Positions 1 to 8,510 are shown, counted from the first letter of the stretch. The stretch is DNA of 24,962 bases from CAYJBH01 sp964371365 (GCA_964371365.1 CAYJMO010000024.1:1-24962), one strand, 5' to 3'. Program-made: numbers and translations. Notes: generated from the sequence alone by a model not told the origin.

Positions 1-921
1 AAATACTCCGCAATGGTAATACCGGTATAAACACTCGCCTCACGTGCCGCAACCGGCATGTCAGAGGTGTTGGCGATAAGAACGGTACGCTTCATAAGAC
101 TCTCGCCGCTACGGGGGTCTTTAAGCTCCGGGAACTCGCGAAGAACGTCGGTCATCTCATTACCACGCTCACCACAACCGACATAGATAACGATATCCAC
201 GTCGCTCCACTTTGCAAGCTGATGCTGAACGACCGTCTTGCCGCTACCGAAAGGACCGGGAACAGCCGCCGTGCCGCCTTTAGCGATGNNNNNNNNNNGG
301 GATATTTGGAGGAAGTTTTTTGCCGTAGGGGCGCTCAATACGCACCGGCCATTTTTGAAGCATGGTCAGTGAGACATCCTCGCCGTTATCCTTTGTTATA
401 ACCGCAATCTCTTCTGTGACGGTGTACTCGCCGGAGTTGATTGATTTAAGTTTGCCGGAAATTCCGTGCGGTACCATTATTTTATGAAGAACCGACACAC
501 TCTCCTGCACCGTTCCGATAACATCGCCCGATACAAGACTGTCGCCTACCTTAGCGGTCGAAACGAAATCCCATTTTTTCTCACGTGAGATACTGTCGAC
601 CTCAATACCTCTTGAAAGGTTGGTGCCGACCATCTTGGATATGACCTCCAGCGGACGCTGAATGCCGTCATAGATATTCTCAATCATGCCGGGACCGAGC
701 TCGACCGACAGCGGAGCACCTGTCGTCTCGACGACGTCGCCGGGGCCGAGGCCTGCTGTCTCTTCATAAACCTGAATAGAGGCGGCGTCACCGCGCATCT
801 CGATAATCTCACCGATGATACGATCTTTACCGACGCGTACAACATCGAACATGTTAGCACCGGAAAGTCCGTTCGCCACGACGAGTGGACCTGCCACCTT
901 GACGATAGTTCCGTTTTCCAT
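1..921 (-). CDS. ntpA: V-type ATPase catalytic subunit A (partial, interrupted by gap)
   Basis: Catalytic ATP-hydrolysing/synthesising subunit of the soluble V1 head. The start at 921 (MENGTIVKVAGP) is typical of the family's N-terminal barrel, and AGAAAGGA lies about 11 nt upstream. The bulge domain follows, ending in KKLPPNIP just before the ten Ns at 289-298. On the far side of the Ns the reverse strand reads IAKGGTAAVPGPFGSGKTVV, with the Walker A P-loop GPFGSGKT at about 234-257, then GCGERGNEMTDV and TSDMPVAAREASVYTG, all diagnostic of NtpA/AtpA. The C-terminal half, including Walker B, lies beyond base 1. The reading frame differs by one between the two sides of the Ns, which I attribute to an arbitrary gap length and not to a real frameshift. 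Last visible gene of the ATPase operon; ntpB and ntpD would be expected further left. Confidence 0.97.
289..298. other. Assembly gap (10 Ns) inside ntpA
   Basis: Ten consecutive N bases. The codons flanking the gap belong to adjacent parts of subunit A, but about 12 residues of the conserved region between KKLPPNIP and (P)IAKGG are missing and the frame is shifted. The real missing sequence is probably near 39 nt, so the ten Ns are a nominal placeholder. Confidence 0.95.
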
Positions 922-1014
922 AAGTTGTTAATTCCTTTCTGCCGCTGAAAATATATTTGTTAGACCTTCATGAAGCTGTTGACGTCACATTTTGTGGACT
1001 AACAGCCCTATCAA

Positions 1015-1323
1015 TTAAAGTATATCCGCGCCGACCGCACGCTCAACCGCCTTACTTACGTTTGCGAGTGCGACACCGTTGGAGCCATCCCTGCCCGGGA
1101 TTAGGATGATTGCCGGGATGGGGGTTTTCTCATAACGTTTTATATCCTCGGGGAGCTTTGCCGCGAGGTTGTCGGTCATGTAGATAACCGCCGTGTTTTC
1201 CTTGGCGAGGCGGTGAAGTTGATCTCTCGCCTCCTGCTCGTCCTCGGCATAACAGACGGTTAAGCCGAGTGCCTTAAACCCGATGACAGTTTCTCTGTCA
1301 CCGATTACCGCTACATTATACAT
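1015..1323 (-). CDS. ntpG: V-type ATPase subunit F (central stalk)
   Basis: A 102-residue protein starting MYNVAVIGDRETVIGFKALG, the Rossmann-like N-terminus typical of V/A-ATPase subunit F. The IPAIILIPGRDG segment near residue 70 is also typical. The subunit belongs to the rotating central shaft with subunit D and couples catalysis in V1 to rotation. Its ATG overlaps the last codons of the upstream subunit C gene by 8 nt, indicating translational coupling. Length matches the family (about 100 aa). The symbol follows Enterococcus hirae, where this subunit is NtpG; other schemes call it AtpF or subunit F. A 93-nt spacer separates it from ntpA. Confidence 0.93.
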   Translation of the reverse strand: MYNVAVIGDRETVIGFKALGLTVCYAEDEQEARDQLHRLAKENTAVIYMTDNLAAKLPEDIKRYEKTPIPAIILIPGRDGSNGVALANVSKAVERAVGADIL

Positions 1324-2314
1324 AGGTGTCCCTCAGCTTTTCTGTCAATCTCTCCGGCTCAAGACCGGCTTTTAGTCCGGCAAATATGGTACGAAGAACA
1401 ACCAACTCGTTCTCCTTAGCCGCGACGTAGGAGACCGGAACCTCCACGCCGAAAGCGACGCGTCGTCCTCTTTTTATAAAGGAGGTCAATGCATCGTCCA
1501 CCGCCTTATCGAGTGCCGCGAGACCCTGCTCTCGGCGCAGTGCCGACGCAGCCACCGCCGCAACGTTTGAAAAATAGTTACCGGTGAAGGTCGTTGTGAC
1601 CAACTCGGGGGTGATTTCGACCAGCAGTCGATTAATCGGTATATCGCCGCCGACTATAAAATATTTACGTAGTTCGCCGAATTCGGCACCCATACGTGCA
1701 AGACGCACAGCGGCACGCAGGTTTTGCATGTCCACCTGCAACTTAAAGAAATCCATGAGATATTTCTCGCCGGTCGCCTTTGCAATCTCGCCCATGTCGG
1801 CAAACTGCTCTTTATCGAGATAGCCATCCACAATCTGTGGATCGCCACTCTGGGTGAGCATATTTTTTGCCTCCTCGCAAGCTTTAGCTAAATGTTTTGG
1901 CAGCGCGCTATACTTATCCTCTAAAATGGCGGCGATAAGTTTCTCCGGCGCGACGCGTCCGCAGTCCGATAGCAGTTCGGTATAACCTTCTCCGACGACG
2001 ATGCCTTTAAGTATCGTTTTGACATTATGATAGTCATACCTTGCACGGAAAAATCCGAGCATAGATTTGTCGGCAAACAGCTCGCCCGCCTCACGGTAGC
2101 AACGTTGTTGTACACGGGTAAACTCCGTCTCGACCGTCGCGGCGGTGGTATCCGGTGCGAGGTAAGACGCCTCACCGAGGAGTTTCACTCCATCGGCAAC
2201 CGAGCCCGCCTCACAGAGGCGCAGCAGTGTCGCTCTTTGTAAAAAGCCACGCTCAAGCGCCTTTATGCGACCGCTGGCATATAAATAATCGGTATCTTTT
2301 GTCCTGTTTCTCAA
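1316..2314 (-). CDS. ntpC: V-type ATPase subunit C (d-type rotor cap)
   Basis: The funnel-shaped subunit linking the membrane K ring to the central stalk, called d in eukaryotes. The protein reads RNRTKDTDYLYASGRIKALE at the N-terminus, then long helical segments with FFRARYDYHNVKTILKG and FFKLQVDMQNLRAAVRLARM, which are hallmarks of the V-ATPase subunit C/AC39 family. The open frame extends upstream to 2389, but that part overlaps ntpE and its translation does not look like the family. I therefore place the start at the TTG at 2314-2312, which has GAGGG about 9 nt upstream inside the end of ntpE. This gives 332 aa, a usual length. It is tightly packed between ntpE (stop at 2319) and the subunit F gene (8-nt overlap). 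Confidence 0.92.
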   Translation of the reverse strand: MRNRTKDTDYLYASGRIKALERGFLQRATLLRLCEAGSVADGVKLLGEASYLAPDTTAATVETEFTRVQQRCYREAGELFADKSMLGFFRARYDYHNVKTILKGIVVGEGYTELLSDCGRVAPEKLIAAILEDKYSALPKHLAKACEEAKNMLTQSGDPQIVDGYLDKEQFADMGEIAKATGEKYLMDFFKLQVDMQNLRAAVRLARMGAEFGELRKYFIVGGDIPINRLLVEITPELVTTTFTGNYFSNVAAVAASALRREQGLAALDKAVDDALTSFIKRGRRVAFGVEVPVSYVAAKENELVVLRTIFAGLKAGLEPERLTEKLRDTYV

Positions 2315-2318
2315 AGCA

Positions 2319-2903
2319 TTAACCCTCAAAAAGGATGGAGGCAATCTCGCCCGACAGCTCCTGCCTTGCGCGGTCGAACAGGCGGTCAAAGCCGCAGTTC
2401 ACCTCGATTTTACCGCCCCGAAGAATAAATCCTCCCGAGATGTTCGCCACGTCCTTTGCAAGCGTAAATTTGCCACCGGTGTTTTTTGAGAGTTGTTTTG
2501 CGAGCTGTTCCCCAAAAAGTTCTCTATCCTTTTCGTTCATAACAATCTCGCCACTCTTTTCGCTAAGACCTTTTCCGAGCCCGAGCAGGACGAGCAACAT
2601 GTCGTCCGATTTTAGGTTTAAAAGGTCCTTTTCAGCGGTAACAAATGCACGCTCGATAAGTTCCTGCTTTTTCTCGAGCATGGCAATCTTCACTCCGCCC
2701 TCACTGTTGTGAAGTGAGCGAGCCTCAGCCGCAGTAACCTCGGCAACACCTTTTTGAAGTGCCTCGAGACCCATCGCATCGGCAGTGCGGGAGTATGTAC
2801 GGGCAATCTCACCTGCCTCTGCCTTTGCCGCGTCAAGGATACGCTCCCGTTCGGCGTTTGCATCGGCGAGGATCTGTGCCTTTATCTTTTCAAAACCCTG
2901 CAT
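2319..2903 (-). CDS. ntpE: V-type ATPase subunit E (peripheral stalk)
   Basis: A 194-residue protein with a long charged, alanine-rich helix in the first half (GFEKIKAQILADANAERERI, then KAEAGEIARTY) and a compact C-terminal domain with GGFILRGGKIEVNCGFDRLF. This is the typical layout of subunit E, which pairs with the small coiled-coil stalk subunit to form the stator holding the V1 head against rotation. AAAGGA lies about 12 nt upstream of the ATG. The stop codon is 4 nt upstream of the proposed TTG start of ntpC. The final residues FEG match the LxxxLF(E/G) style of family C-termini. Confidence 0.93.
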   Translation of the reverse strand: MQGFEKIKAQILADANAERERILDAAKAEAGEIARTYSRTADAMGLEALQKGVAEVTAAEARSLHNSEGGVKIAMLEKKQELIERAFVTAEKDLLNLKSDDMLLVLLGLGKGLSEKSGEIVMNEKDRELFGEQLAKQLSKNTGGKFTLAKDVANISGGFILRGGKIEVNCGFDRLFDRARQELSGEIASILFEG

Positions 2904-2987
2904 TTTGTAGTTGTTTCCTTTCAGATTATTACGAGTTTTGTGCCCTTATCTGCTAAGCAGGCAATGGGCGTGCAAGGGGAATCCTCG

Positions 2988-3476
2988 TTATACCGGGATA
3001 CCCATCCACATAAGAAAGGAGATAAGCAGTGCAAGAACAGCGTAGGTCTCAACAAGTGCCGGATACATCATTGCCTTACCGAGCTCTTCCGGACGTTTTG
3101 CGATAATGCCGATAGAGGCTGCTGCTGCGCGACCCTGCGAGATACCGGAGAAAAGACCTGCGATAGCGATAGGCAGTGCACACATCAGATACATAAGACC
3201 CTGCTCGATGGTGAGATTTGCCGCACCGGAAAGAGCCTCTGTCTTAATGAGGATAAGGAATGCAATGATCATGCCATAGATACCCTGAGTACCCGGAAGA
3301 GCCTGAAGCAGAAGTGTTTGACCGAACTTTTCGGGATCCTCTGTCAGAACACCTGCGGCCGCCTCACCGGCGATACCAACACCCTTAGCGGAACCTGTGC
3401 CGGCAAGACCCATAGCGAGTGCTGCACCCAAAAGTGCAAGTCCAGTGCCGGAAAATAAGTTAAATACTACGTCCAT
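2988..3476 (-). CDS. ntpK: V-type ATPase subunit K (membrane rotor ring proteolipid)
   Basis: A 162-residue, very hydrophobic protein with four transmembrane helices arranged as two fused hairpins, the double-hairpin c subunit of V-type ATPases. In E. hirae NtpK the Na+ ion is held by Leu61, Thr64, Gln65, Gln110 and Glu139. The matching residues here are Leu60, Thr63 and Gln64 in ALPGTQGIYG, Gln114 in SGISQGRAAA, and Glu143 in PALVETYAVL. The whole set is conserved, so Na+ is the likely coupling ion (inference from the family). A strong CGGAGGAA ribosome site sits about 8 nt upstream, and the 83-nt spacer before the gene contains two small hairpins. Ring subunits are needed in about ten copies, which may explain the stronger initiation signal. 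Confidence 0.97.
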   Translation of the reverse strand: MDVVFNLFSGTGLALLGAALAMGLAGTGSAKGVGIAGEAAAGVLTEDPEKFGQTLLLQALPGTQGIYGMIIAFLILIKTEALSGAANLTIEQGLMYLMCALPIAIAGLFSGISQGRAAAASIGIIAKRPEELGKAMMYPALVETYAVLALLISFLMWMGIPV

Positions 3477-3522
3477 TTTGAAATTCCTCCGATAATAATT
3501 TGTTGTAATTTTTATATGATAA

Positions 3523-3560
3523 GAGGTTGAAACCTCATTTACCCGTATGATTTTGCGGGT
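3523..3560 (-). promoter_or_regulatory. Two stem-loops between ntpI and ntpK
   Basis: On the transcribed strand a 5-6 bp stem (arms at 3541-3546 and 3555-3560) touches the ntpI stop codon. It is followed by GAGGTT-TC-AACCTC (3536-3523). Neither is followed by a T-run, so they are not terminators. They sit just upstream of the strong ntpK ribosome site and could stabilise or process the ntpK-proximal message. Function is inferred; only the symmetry is seen. Confidence 0.4.
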
Positions 3561-5530
3561 TATGCCTCATCCTTTAAAACCTCTACATACTTTGTATTGT
3601 TGCAAAATGGTTTAAAGGGTCTGCCGCCCGGCATATAGAACTTGCCGAAAAACTCGATAAACTGTAGACGGCTGGTGTGCACGAATGTGCCGAGGATATT
3701 GATACCGATGTTGAAGCTGTGACCAACTACAAACACCACTATCAGCAGTATTACACCGGGGATGGTCGGCCCGAGGAGTGTTCCCATCGTGTTCATAACC
3801 TGAGCAATAACCGCGGTTGCAAGCCCAAGCGCAAGCAGACGACTGTAGGATAAAAGGTCGGCAAGATAGGAGGTTATGCCGTATAGTTCTCCAAGACCGG
3901 CGGTGACCTTTTTTATTCCCTTTTCGTTGCGTCCTTTGGTCAGTAGGATTAGCACGACACCGACCAGAGCAATATATAGACCGAGATTTGCCACCGGCAT
4001 TACGACACCGAGACCGAGCTCAACACCGACAACACCGAGTCCTGCAAAGATGAGAAGCCATAGTCCCTCGTCCAAAATTGCATCGACCGGTTTGCCGAAA
4101 CTGCACTTTTGATACATGGAGAGCACCATTCCGAGCACCAGCTGAATTGCACCGAATGCAAGCGATATTCCAAATAATAACAGCGGTTCCGACAGTGGAT
4201 CAAAGAGGACAGGTGGTGGGGTTATTGCCGTGCCGGTAAATGTCTCGGTAATAACCGGGATAAAGTTGCCGAAGTAGCTGCCGAACAGGATACCCCATAT
4301 CGCGGTTGCGACACCGCCGAGTATACCGACCTGCATCAGCTTTTTCATGGTGCCCTCGCGCGGATTCGCCTTTTTAAGTATTAGGAAAGAAACGAGAGCG
4401 ATGATGACACCGTAGGCAAAGTCTCCCATCATCAAACCGAAGTATATAAAGAAGAACGGCGCAATGAATGGATTTGGATCGATCGGGCTGTTGTACTTTG
4501 GTAGTGCGTACAGCGCGGTGACCATCTCATAGGGTTTGACGAACGAATTATTTTTGAGCACAATCGGGACATCGTCAACATCGTCCGGTTCGCTAAACTC
4601 GTATGCGCAACAGTATGTATCGAGTACCTTTTCCACCCTGTCGGTGCAGTTGTTTGGGGTATATCCCGACAGCAACAATGTCTTTTGAGTTCCCGCCTGA
4701 GACAGCATGGTATCGTCACGATTTAATCTGGTCTCGGCGAGATCCAGCGCAATCTCAAGTTTAAGCCTAAATCCTGACTTCGCGATGACCGCGTCGATAT
4801 GCTCCTCTATACATTTTTTCTTGCCCTCAATCTCGGACTCTATTGCGGCGGTATTCTCGGCGGCGTTGCCGGTAATATCACGGTAAACAAGGCGAGAAAA
4901 CCCAAGTGGTTTTAGGGCGGATATTACATCTTCTTCCTGCTTTTTGAGGCACAGAAGTGCAAAATATTGTTGGTCGACGCCGACCTCGCCCATCAAAAAC
5001 TCAACCGGAAGATCGTCGCCAATCTCTCCCTTTAGAGTCTCCAGCGTAACACCTTCCGGGACGCTACCAAAGATTGTGCTGTAGTATCTGCCACCATCGC
5101 TGTCCAGTGCAAGATTAATGCCTGCAAACGGTTTTATTGTGGCAAGGCTGGTAGACAGTCGAATTATCGCCGAGTCACACCCGGAAATATCCGCCGCAAG
5201 GTTGTTTATCTCGGTGGCGAGAGAGAGGGTTTTGTTATAATCGCCGTCGTCCTCAAATTCGCTCTCATTGATCCTCGGCAGAGCGGCTAAAAAGCCTTTT
5301 TTATATGCCGAATACTTATTGACGGTGGCAAGTGCCGAGCGCAGGGCGGCAACATTGTTGTCGTCGTTGTCGTTTTTATTTCGAGATAGAAGCTCACCAT
5401 ACTCCGGTAGTGTGGCATAGCTGTCGGTGTTGCGCAGTTCAACGCAACCCTCCTTGGCAAGTGCCTTTAGCACCCTGCCTGCATCCTGTTTTGAAACAAG
5501 GCAGGCCAACTTTTTCATCTTTATAATCAT
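3560..5530 (-). CDS. ntpI: V-type ATPase subunit I (a-type membrane stator)
   Basis: A 656-residue membrane stator subunit that provides the ion half-channels beside the K ring. The first half is soluble, forming the cytoplasmic arm that binds the peripheral stalks (starts IIKMKKLACLVSKQDAGRVL). The second half has about seven to eight transmembrane helices, beginning at PFFFIYFGLMMGDFAYGVII. Signature segments include SYSRLLALGLATAVIAQVMN and, near the C-terminus, HTSRLQFIEFFGKFY, whose arginine (about residue 621) corresponds to the essential arginine facing the ring carboxylate. Length matches E. hirae NtpI (about 660 aa). The ATG overlaps the stop of the preceding stalk gene as TAATG, indicating translational coupling. 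Confidence 0.97.
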   Translation of the reverse strand: MIIKMKKLACLVSKQDAGRVLKALAKEGCVELRNTDSYATLPEYGELLSRNKNDNDDNNVAALRSALATVNKYSAYKKGFLAALPRINESEFEDDGDYNKTLSLATEINNLAADISGCDSAIIRLSTSLATIKPFAGINLALDSDGGRYYSTIFGSVPEGVTLETLKGEIGDDLPVEFLMGEVGVDQQYFALLCLKKQEEDVISALKPLGFSRLVYRDITGNAAENTAAIESEIEGKKKCIEEHIDAVIAKSGFRLKLEIALDLAETRLNRDDTMLSQAGTQKTLLLSGYTPNNCTDRVEKVLDTYCCAYEFSEPDDVDDVPIVLKNNSFVKPYEMVTALYALPKYNSPIDPNPFIAPFFFIYFGLMMGDFAYGVIIALVSFLILKKANPREGTMKKLMQVGILGGVATAIWGILFGSYFGNFIPVITETFTGTAITPPPVLFDPLSEPLLLFGISLAFGAIQLVLGMVLSMYQKCSFGKPVDAILDEGLWLLIFAGLGVVGVELGLGVVMPVANLGLYIALVGVVLILLTKGRNEKGIKKVTAGLGELYGITSYLADLLSYSRLLALGLATAVIAQVMNTMGTLLGPTIPGVILLIVVFVVGHSFNIGINILGTFVHTSRLQFIEFFGKFYMPGGRPFKPFCNNTKYVEVLKDEA

Positions 5531-5844
5531 TAGTTGTTTGTCACCCTGTTAATTATAAACTTAACCGCGCTATCCATCTGCCCTTGAGCCTTTTTTTCCA
5601 GCCCGGCACATTCCTCGACAGCTTTTTGCTTTGATTTAACCTCAGCGTCACCGGCAAGCTTTTCCTGTTTTTTTAGATTACTTGCAGTCTCCTCACGGGC
5701 AGCGGCAACTGCGGCATCACACGCCTTTTCACCCTCGACCTTGGCGTCGGCAACAATTGCCCTCGCCTCTTTGTGGGCGTCTTCCAGAATGAGCTCCGCT
5801 CTACTCTCCGCCTCGCTAACCTCTTTTATTGCATCCAAAGCCAT
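5530..5844 (-). CDS. ntpF: V-type ATPase small peripheral-stalk subunit (G/H type)
   Basis: A 104-residue, almost entirely helical, charged and alanine-rich coiled-coil protein (ALDAIKEVSEAESRAELIL, then DAHKEARAIVADAKVEGEK). It is the partner of subunit E in the stator stalk, named NtpF in E. hirae and AhaH/G elsewhere, and is the first gene of the operon as in E. hirae. The frame is open from a TTG at 5856 and has an ATG at 5850. GGAG lies at 5854-5851, 6 nt upstream of the ATG at 5844, so I choose 5844 as the start. Sequence identity in this family is low, so the call rests on composition, length and operon position. Confidence 0.88.
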   Translation of the reverse strand: MALDAIKEVSEAESRAELILEDAHKEARAIVADAKVEGEKACDAAVAAAREETASNLKKQEKLAGDAEVKSKQKAVEECAGLEKKAQGQMDSAVKFIINRVTNN

Positions 5845-5884
5845 AAACATCTCCAAAAAATATTAATGTTTTGTTCCAATTAAA

Positions 5885-5913
5885 ATTGTAACATAAAATA
5901 CCTTTCATTACAA
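5885..5913 (-). promoter_or_regulatory. Promoter of the V-ATPase operon
   Basis: On the minus strand TTGTAA (5913-5908), a 17-nt spacer and TACAAT (5890-5885) form a sigma-A-like promoter. TG one base before the -10 box makes it an extended -10 type. A start point near 5878 would leave a leader of about 35 nt before the ATG at 5844. Confidence 0.65.
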
Positions 5914-5934
5914 GTAATTTTTCACATTGCACAA

Positions 5935-5957
5935 CAAAAAAATTACATTTTTGTAAT
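5935..5957 (-). terminator. Possible weak terminator after the sulfatase gene
   Basis: Minus strand: a perfect ATTACA-AAAA-TGTAAT hairpin (5957-5942) followed directly by seven Ts (5941-5935), about 70 nt after the sulfatase stop. The stem is only 6 bp and AT-rich, so termination may be inefficient. Confidence 0.4.
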
Positions 5958-6024
5958 AATATAATAAAATGGGAACTTTTGCCTCTGCATTATTGATAAT
6001 ACCCTATCTTAAATATGTAAATCT

Positions 6025-7518
6025 TTAGCTGCTTTTCGGTCGATTTCCAAACTCACGGATATCGTCGTCTGTCGGCACTGTGTCAGAGGTGTTCAAATAC
6101 CACATCAACATTCTACTTTCCAGCGTTTGCCTCACATCATGATATCTATTGTCATTATAGACGTTTTTAAGCTCATTCGAATCATTCACAAGATCATACA
6201 GTTCGTTCTCTCCCGAGGTTCTTAAGATCAGTTTGTGACTCAATGTCCTTATCATGGTTGTTCTGCAAACACTCTGCGGATATTCAACCTGCTGTATTAT
6301 TTTGGGGTAGTATATACTTTTTTTCCCTCTGATTTCGGAGTTTAGCCCACGCTCAAAACCCTCAGAGCAGTGCGGCTCATGTTCATTATAGCCACCCTCG
6401 CAAAATACCGCACGTTCGGGGTCACCCGGCGCACCTTTTAGTTGTGAGGACAGATCCCTTGCAAAGTGGGTATGGGTAATTTCAACCCCCGAGAGCGATG
6501 CCACTGTCGGCATAATGTCAAAAAGCTCTACCTGCTCCCTCACCACATGACCTTTTTTGCAATCAGGCGACCTTATTATCAACGGCACCTTGACCAAGCT
6601 GTCGTCCATTGCATTCGGCCATTTTTCGACAAGACCGTAGTTACCCGCCCAGTCGCCGTGGTCGGAACTGACAATTACAGTTGTGTCTTCAGCGAGTCCT
6701 GTTTTTTCTAACGTATCCATTATGGTGCCGAGCATAGCATCGACATAGCTGTTCATGCCAAGATAAACGGAATATATCTTTTGTAAAGTCTCATCGTCCA
6801 GCTTGTCCAGTCCACGGTATTTTCGTATTAGCTCCACAAAGGACGGTTTTCCATCGGATAAGGCTAAATCGATAATATCCTCTTTAGTGGCTTGTGGGTC
6901 GTACATGTCATAAAACTGTTTTAATGCTTTATAGGGTGGATGTGGCATAACAATCGGTAGATAGAGGAAAAATGGTTTGTCGGTCGGCTTTCTACTCTCT
7001 AAAAAATCCACACCTCGTGCTACATGCTCATCATAAATCAACTCGTCATCAGGGGTTTCGATGGCATCGAACAGAAAGGAATAATACCGCTTGTCCGATA
7101 TGTCGTAAGGATTTTGCATCCTGCCGGCAGGACCGTGCTTTAGTTTCGTCTCGGTGGTATATCCGTGGCGCTTTTCATCTATGTCGTCCAATATTTCCTC
7201 GAGATAATCCTGAGAGTAGAGGTCATTTTTTCCAAACCACGCAATATCAAACCCGGCCTGTTTCAGATAGCGAAACAGGCTGGGTTCATTTTGTCTGAGT
7301 AGATGCCACAGCGTTCTGTGCCCGAAGTTGTGAACATAAAGGCCACTCATCAAGCTACTTCGAGAGGGGGAACAGACCGGATTTTGCACTATACAATTTT
7401 CAAACCTGACGCCCTCATCCGCGAGTTTATCAAAGTTTGGCATCTTGGCGTGTTTGTTGCCATAACATGACACCGAAGACGCGCGCATCTCATCCGGAAA
7501 AAAGAACACATAATTCAT
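6025..7518 (-). CDS. Cytoplasmic sulfatase, formylglycine type (S1 family)
   Basis: A 497-residue alkaline-phosphatase-superfamily sulfatase. The activation motif C-x-P-S-R is present as NPVCSPSRSSLMSG, so Cys49 would be converted to formylglycine. Metal and substrate residues are visible: Asp9 near the N-terminus (FFPDEMR), His193 (MPHPP), Asp286-His287 (SSDHGDW) and Lys299. There is no signal peptide, so it should act in the cytoplasm on a small imported sulfate ester (or possibly a phosphonate/phosphate ester, since relatives vary). The cysteine-type motif needs an anaerobic radical-SAM maturase (anSME), which is not in this window. It follows the SPFH gene after 61 nt, and its ribosome site (AAAGAG) is weak. 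Exact substrate cannot be read from the sequence. Confidence 0.9.
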   Translation of the reverse strand: MNYVFFFPDEMRASSVSCYGNKHAKMPNFDKLADEGVRFENCIVQNPVCSPSRSSLMSGLYVHNFGHRTLWHLLRQNEPSLFRYLKQAGFDIAWFGKNDLYSQDYLEEILDDIDEKRHGYTTETKLKHGPAGRMQNPYDISDKRYYSFLFDAIETPDDELIYDEHVARGVDFLESRKPTDKPFFLYLPIVMPHPPYKALKQFYDMYDPQATKEDIIDLALSDGKPSFVELIRKYRGLDKLDDETLQKIYSVYLGMNSYVDAMLGTIMDTLEKTGLAEDTTVIVSSDHGDWAGNYGLVEKWPNAMDDSLVKVPLIIRSPDCKKGHVVREQVELFDIMPTVASLSGVEITHTHFARDLSSQLKGAPGDPERAVFCEGGYNEHEPHCSEGFERGLNSEIRGKKSIYYPKIIQQVEYPQSVCRTTMIRTLSHKLILRTSGENELYDLVNDSNELKNVYNDNRYHDVRQTLESRMLMWYLNTSDTVPTDDDIREFGNRPKSS

Positions 7519-7579
7519 ACATCAAGTCTCTTTATTTAAAGTCACTTTTTTACATTATCTTTGCATTAAAAAATATATC

Positions 7580-8482
7580 CTATTGATTTTTAACATCCTC
7601 CGATATCGCCTTGAGTGAGCCGACAAGCCCTGCGATATCCTGAATTTCACTCGGGATTATCAACTTGGTGGACTGACCGTTCGCCACCTTTTCCAGTGCC
7701 TCGAGACTCTTGAGTTTTAACACATTTGTGCTAGGTGCGGCGTCGTTCAACATTTTAAGGCTGTCTGCGAGAGCCCTTTGAACGGTAAGGATTGCCTCCG
7801 CCTCACCCGCCGCCTCACGGATTTTTTGCTCTTTAACGGCGTCGGCACGAAGAATTGCGCTCTCCTTTTCACCCTCGGCAACGAGGATTTGAGAGCGTTT
7901 TTCACCCTCGGCACGCAGCAGTGTTTCACGGCGTTGTCGCTCCGCCTTCATCTGTTTTTCCATCGCATCCTGAATTTCGGCAGGGGGCATGATGTTTTTA
8001 AGTTCCACACGGTTGACCTTGATACCCCATTTGTCGGTCGCCTCGTCCAACACGGTGGTTATCTTGGTGTTGATAACATCACGGCTTGCAAGTGTGGAGT
8101 CCAGCTCCATGTCGCCGATGATGTTGCGCAGGTTGGTGGCGGTAAGGTTCTCTATCGCCATTATGGGGCGGTCGATCTCATAGGTGTAAAGTTTCGAATC
8201 GGTGACCTGAAAAAACACGACGGAATCTATCTGCATGGTTACATTGTCGCGAGTGATGACCGGTTGTGGTTTAAAGTCGATGACCTGTTCCTTTAAAAGC
8301 ACCTTTTTTGCCACCCTATCTAAAAAGGGGATTTTAAGGTGCAATCCTGCCTCCCATGTGCAACGATAAACGCCGAGACGTTCCACGATATATGCGTTCG
8401 CCTGCGGCACGATAATGATATTAGCCGCCGCAATTATTAAGAGTATAAACAGGAATACTATCAGTGCAATGAGTTGTGGCAT
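7580..8482 (-). CDS. SPFH/stomatin-family membrane protein (QmcA-like)
   Basis: A 300-residue protein with one N-terminal membrane helix (about residues 4-25), then the SPFH domain (VPQANAYIVERLGVYRCTWE, GLHLKIPFLDRV, VITRDNVTMQIDSVVFFQV, NLRNIIGDMELDSTLASRD). An alanine/glutamate-rich coiled coil follows (AERQRRETLLRAEGEKRSQI). This is the stomatin/paraslipin branch that includes E. coli QmcA (about 305 aa). These proteins form large membrane cages or microdomains and are usually encoded beside an NfeD protein, as here. The open frame reaches a TTG at 8497, but AGGAG lies 5 nt before the ATG at 8482, which I take as the start. The spacer upstream holds an 80-bp inverted repeat. Confidence 0.93.
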   Translation of the reverse strand: MPQLIALIVFLFILLIIAAANIIIVPQANAYIVERLGVYRCTWEAGLHLKIPFLDRVAKKVLLKEQVIDFKPQPVITRDNVTMQIDSVVFFQVTDSKLYTYEIDRPIMAIENLTATNLRNIIGDMELDSTLASRDVINTKITTVLDEATDKWGIKVNRVELKNIMPPAEIQDAMEKQMKAERQRRETLLRAEGEKRSQILVAEGEKESAILRADAVKEQKIREAAGEAEAILTVQRALADSLKMLNDAAPSTNVLKLKSLEALEKVANGQSTKLIIPSEIQDIAGLVGSLKAISEDVKNQ

Positions 8483-8510
8483 GGGTGCTCCTTTCAAATT
8501 TAGGTTTGTT

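Noticed and set aside
2315..2389. Upstream 25-codon extension of ntpC
   Set aside because: It overlaps the end of ntpE and its translation is unlike subunit C; the TTG at 2314 with GAGGG upstream fits better.
2754..3458. Plus-strand frame of 234 aa, cysteine-rich, opposite ntpE/ntpK
   Set aside because: It lies antisense to two certain ATPase genes, has no ribosome site or domain pattern, and its cysteines arise from the complement of alanine/glycine codons.
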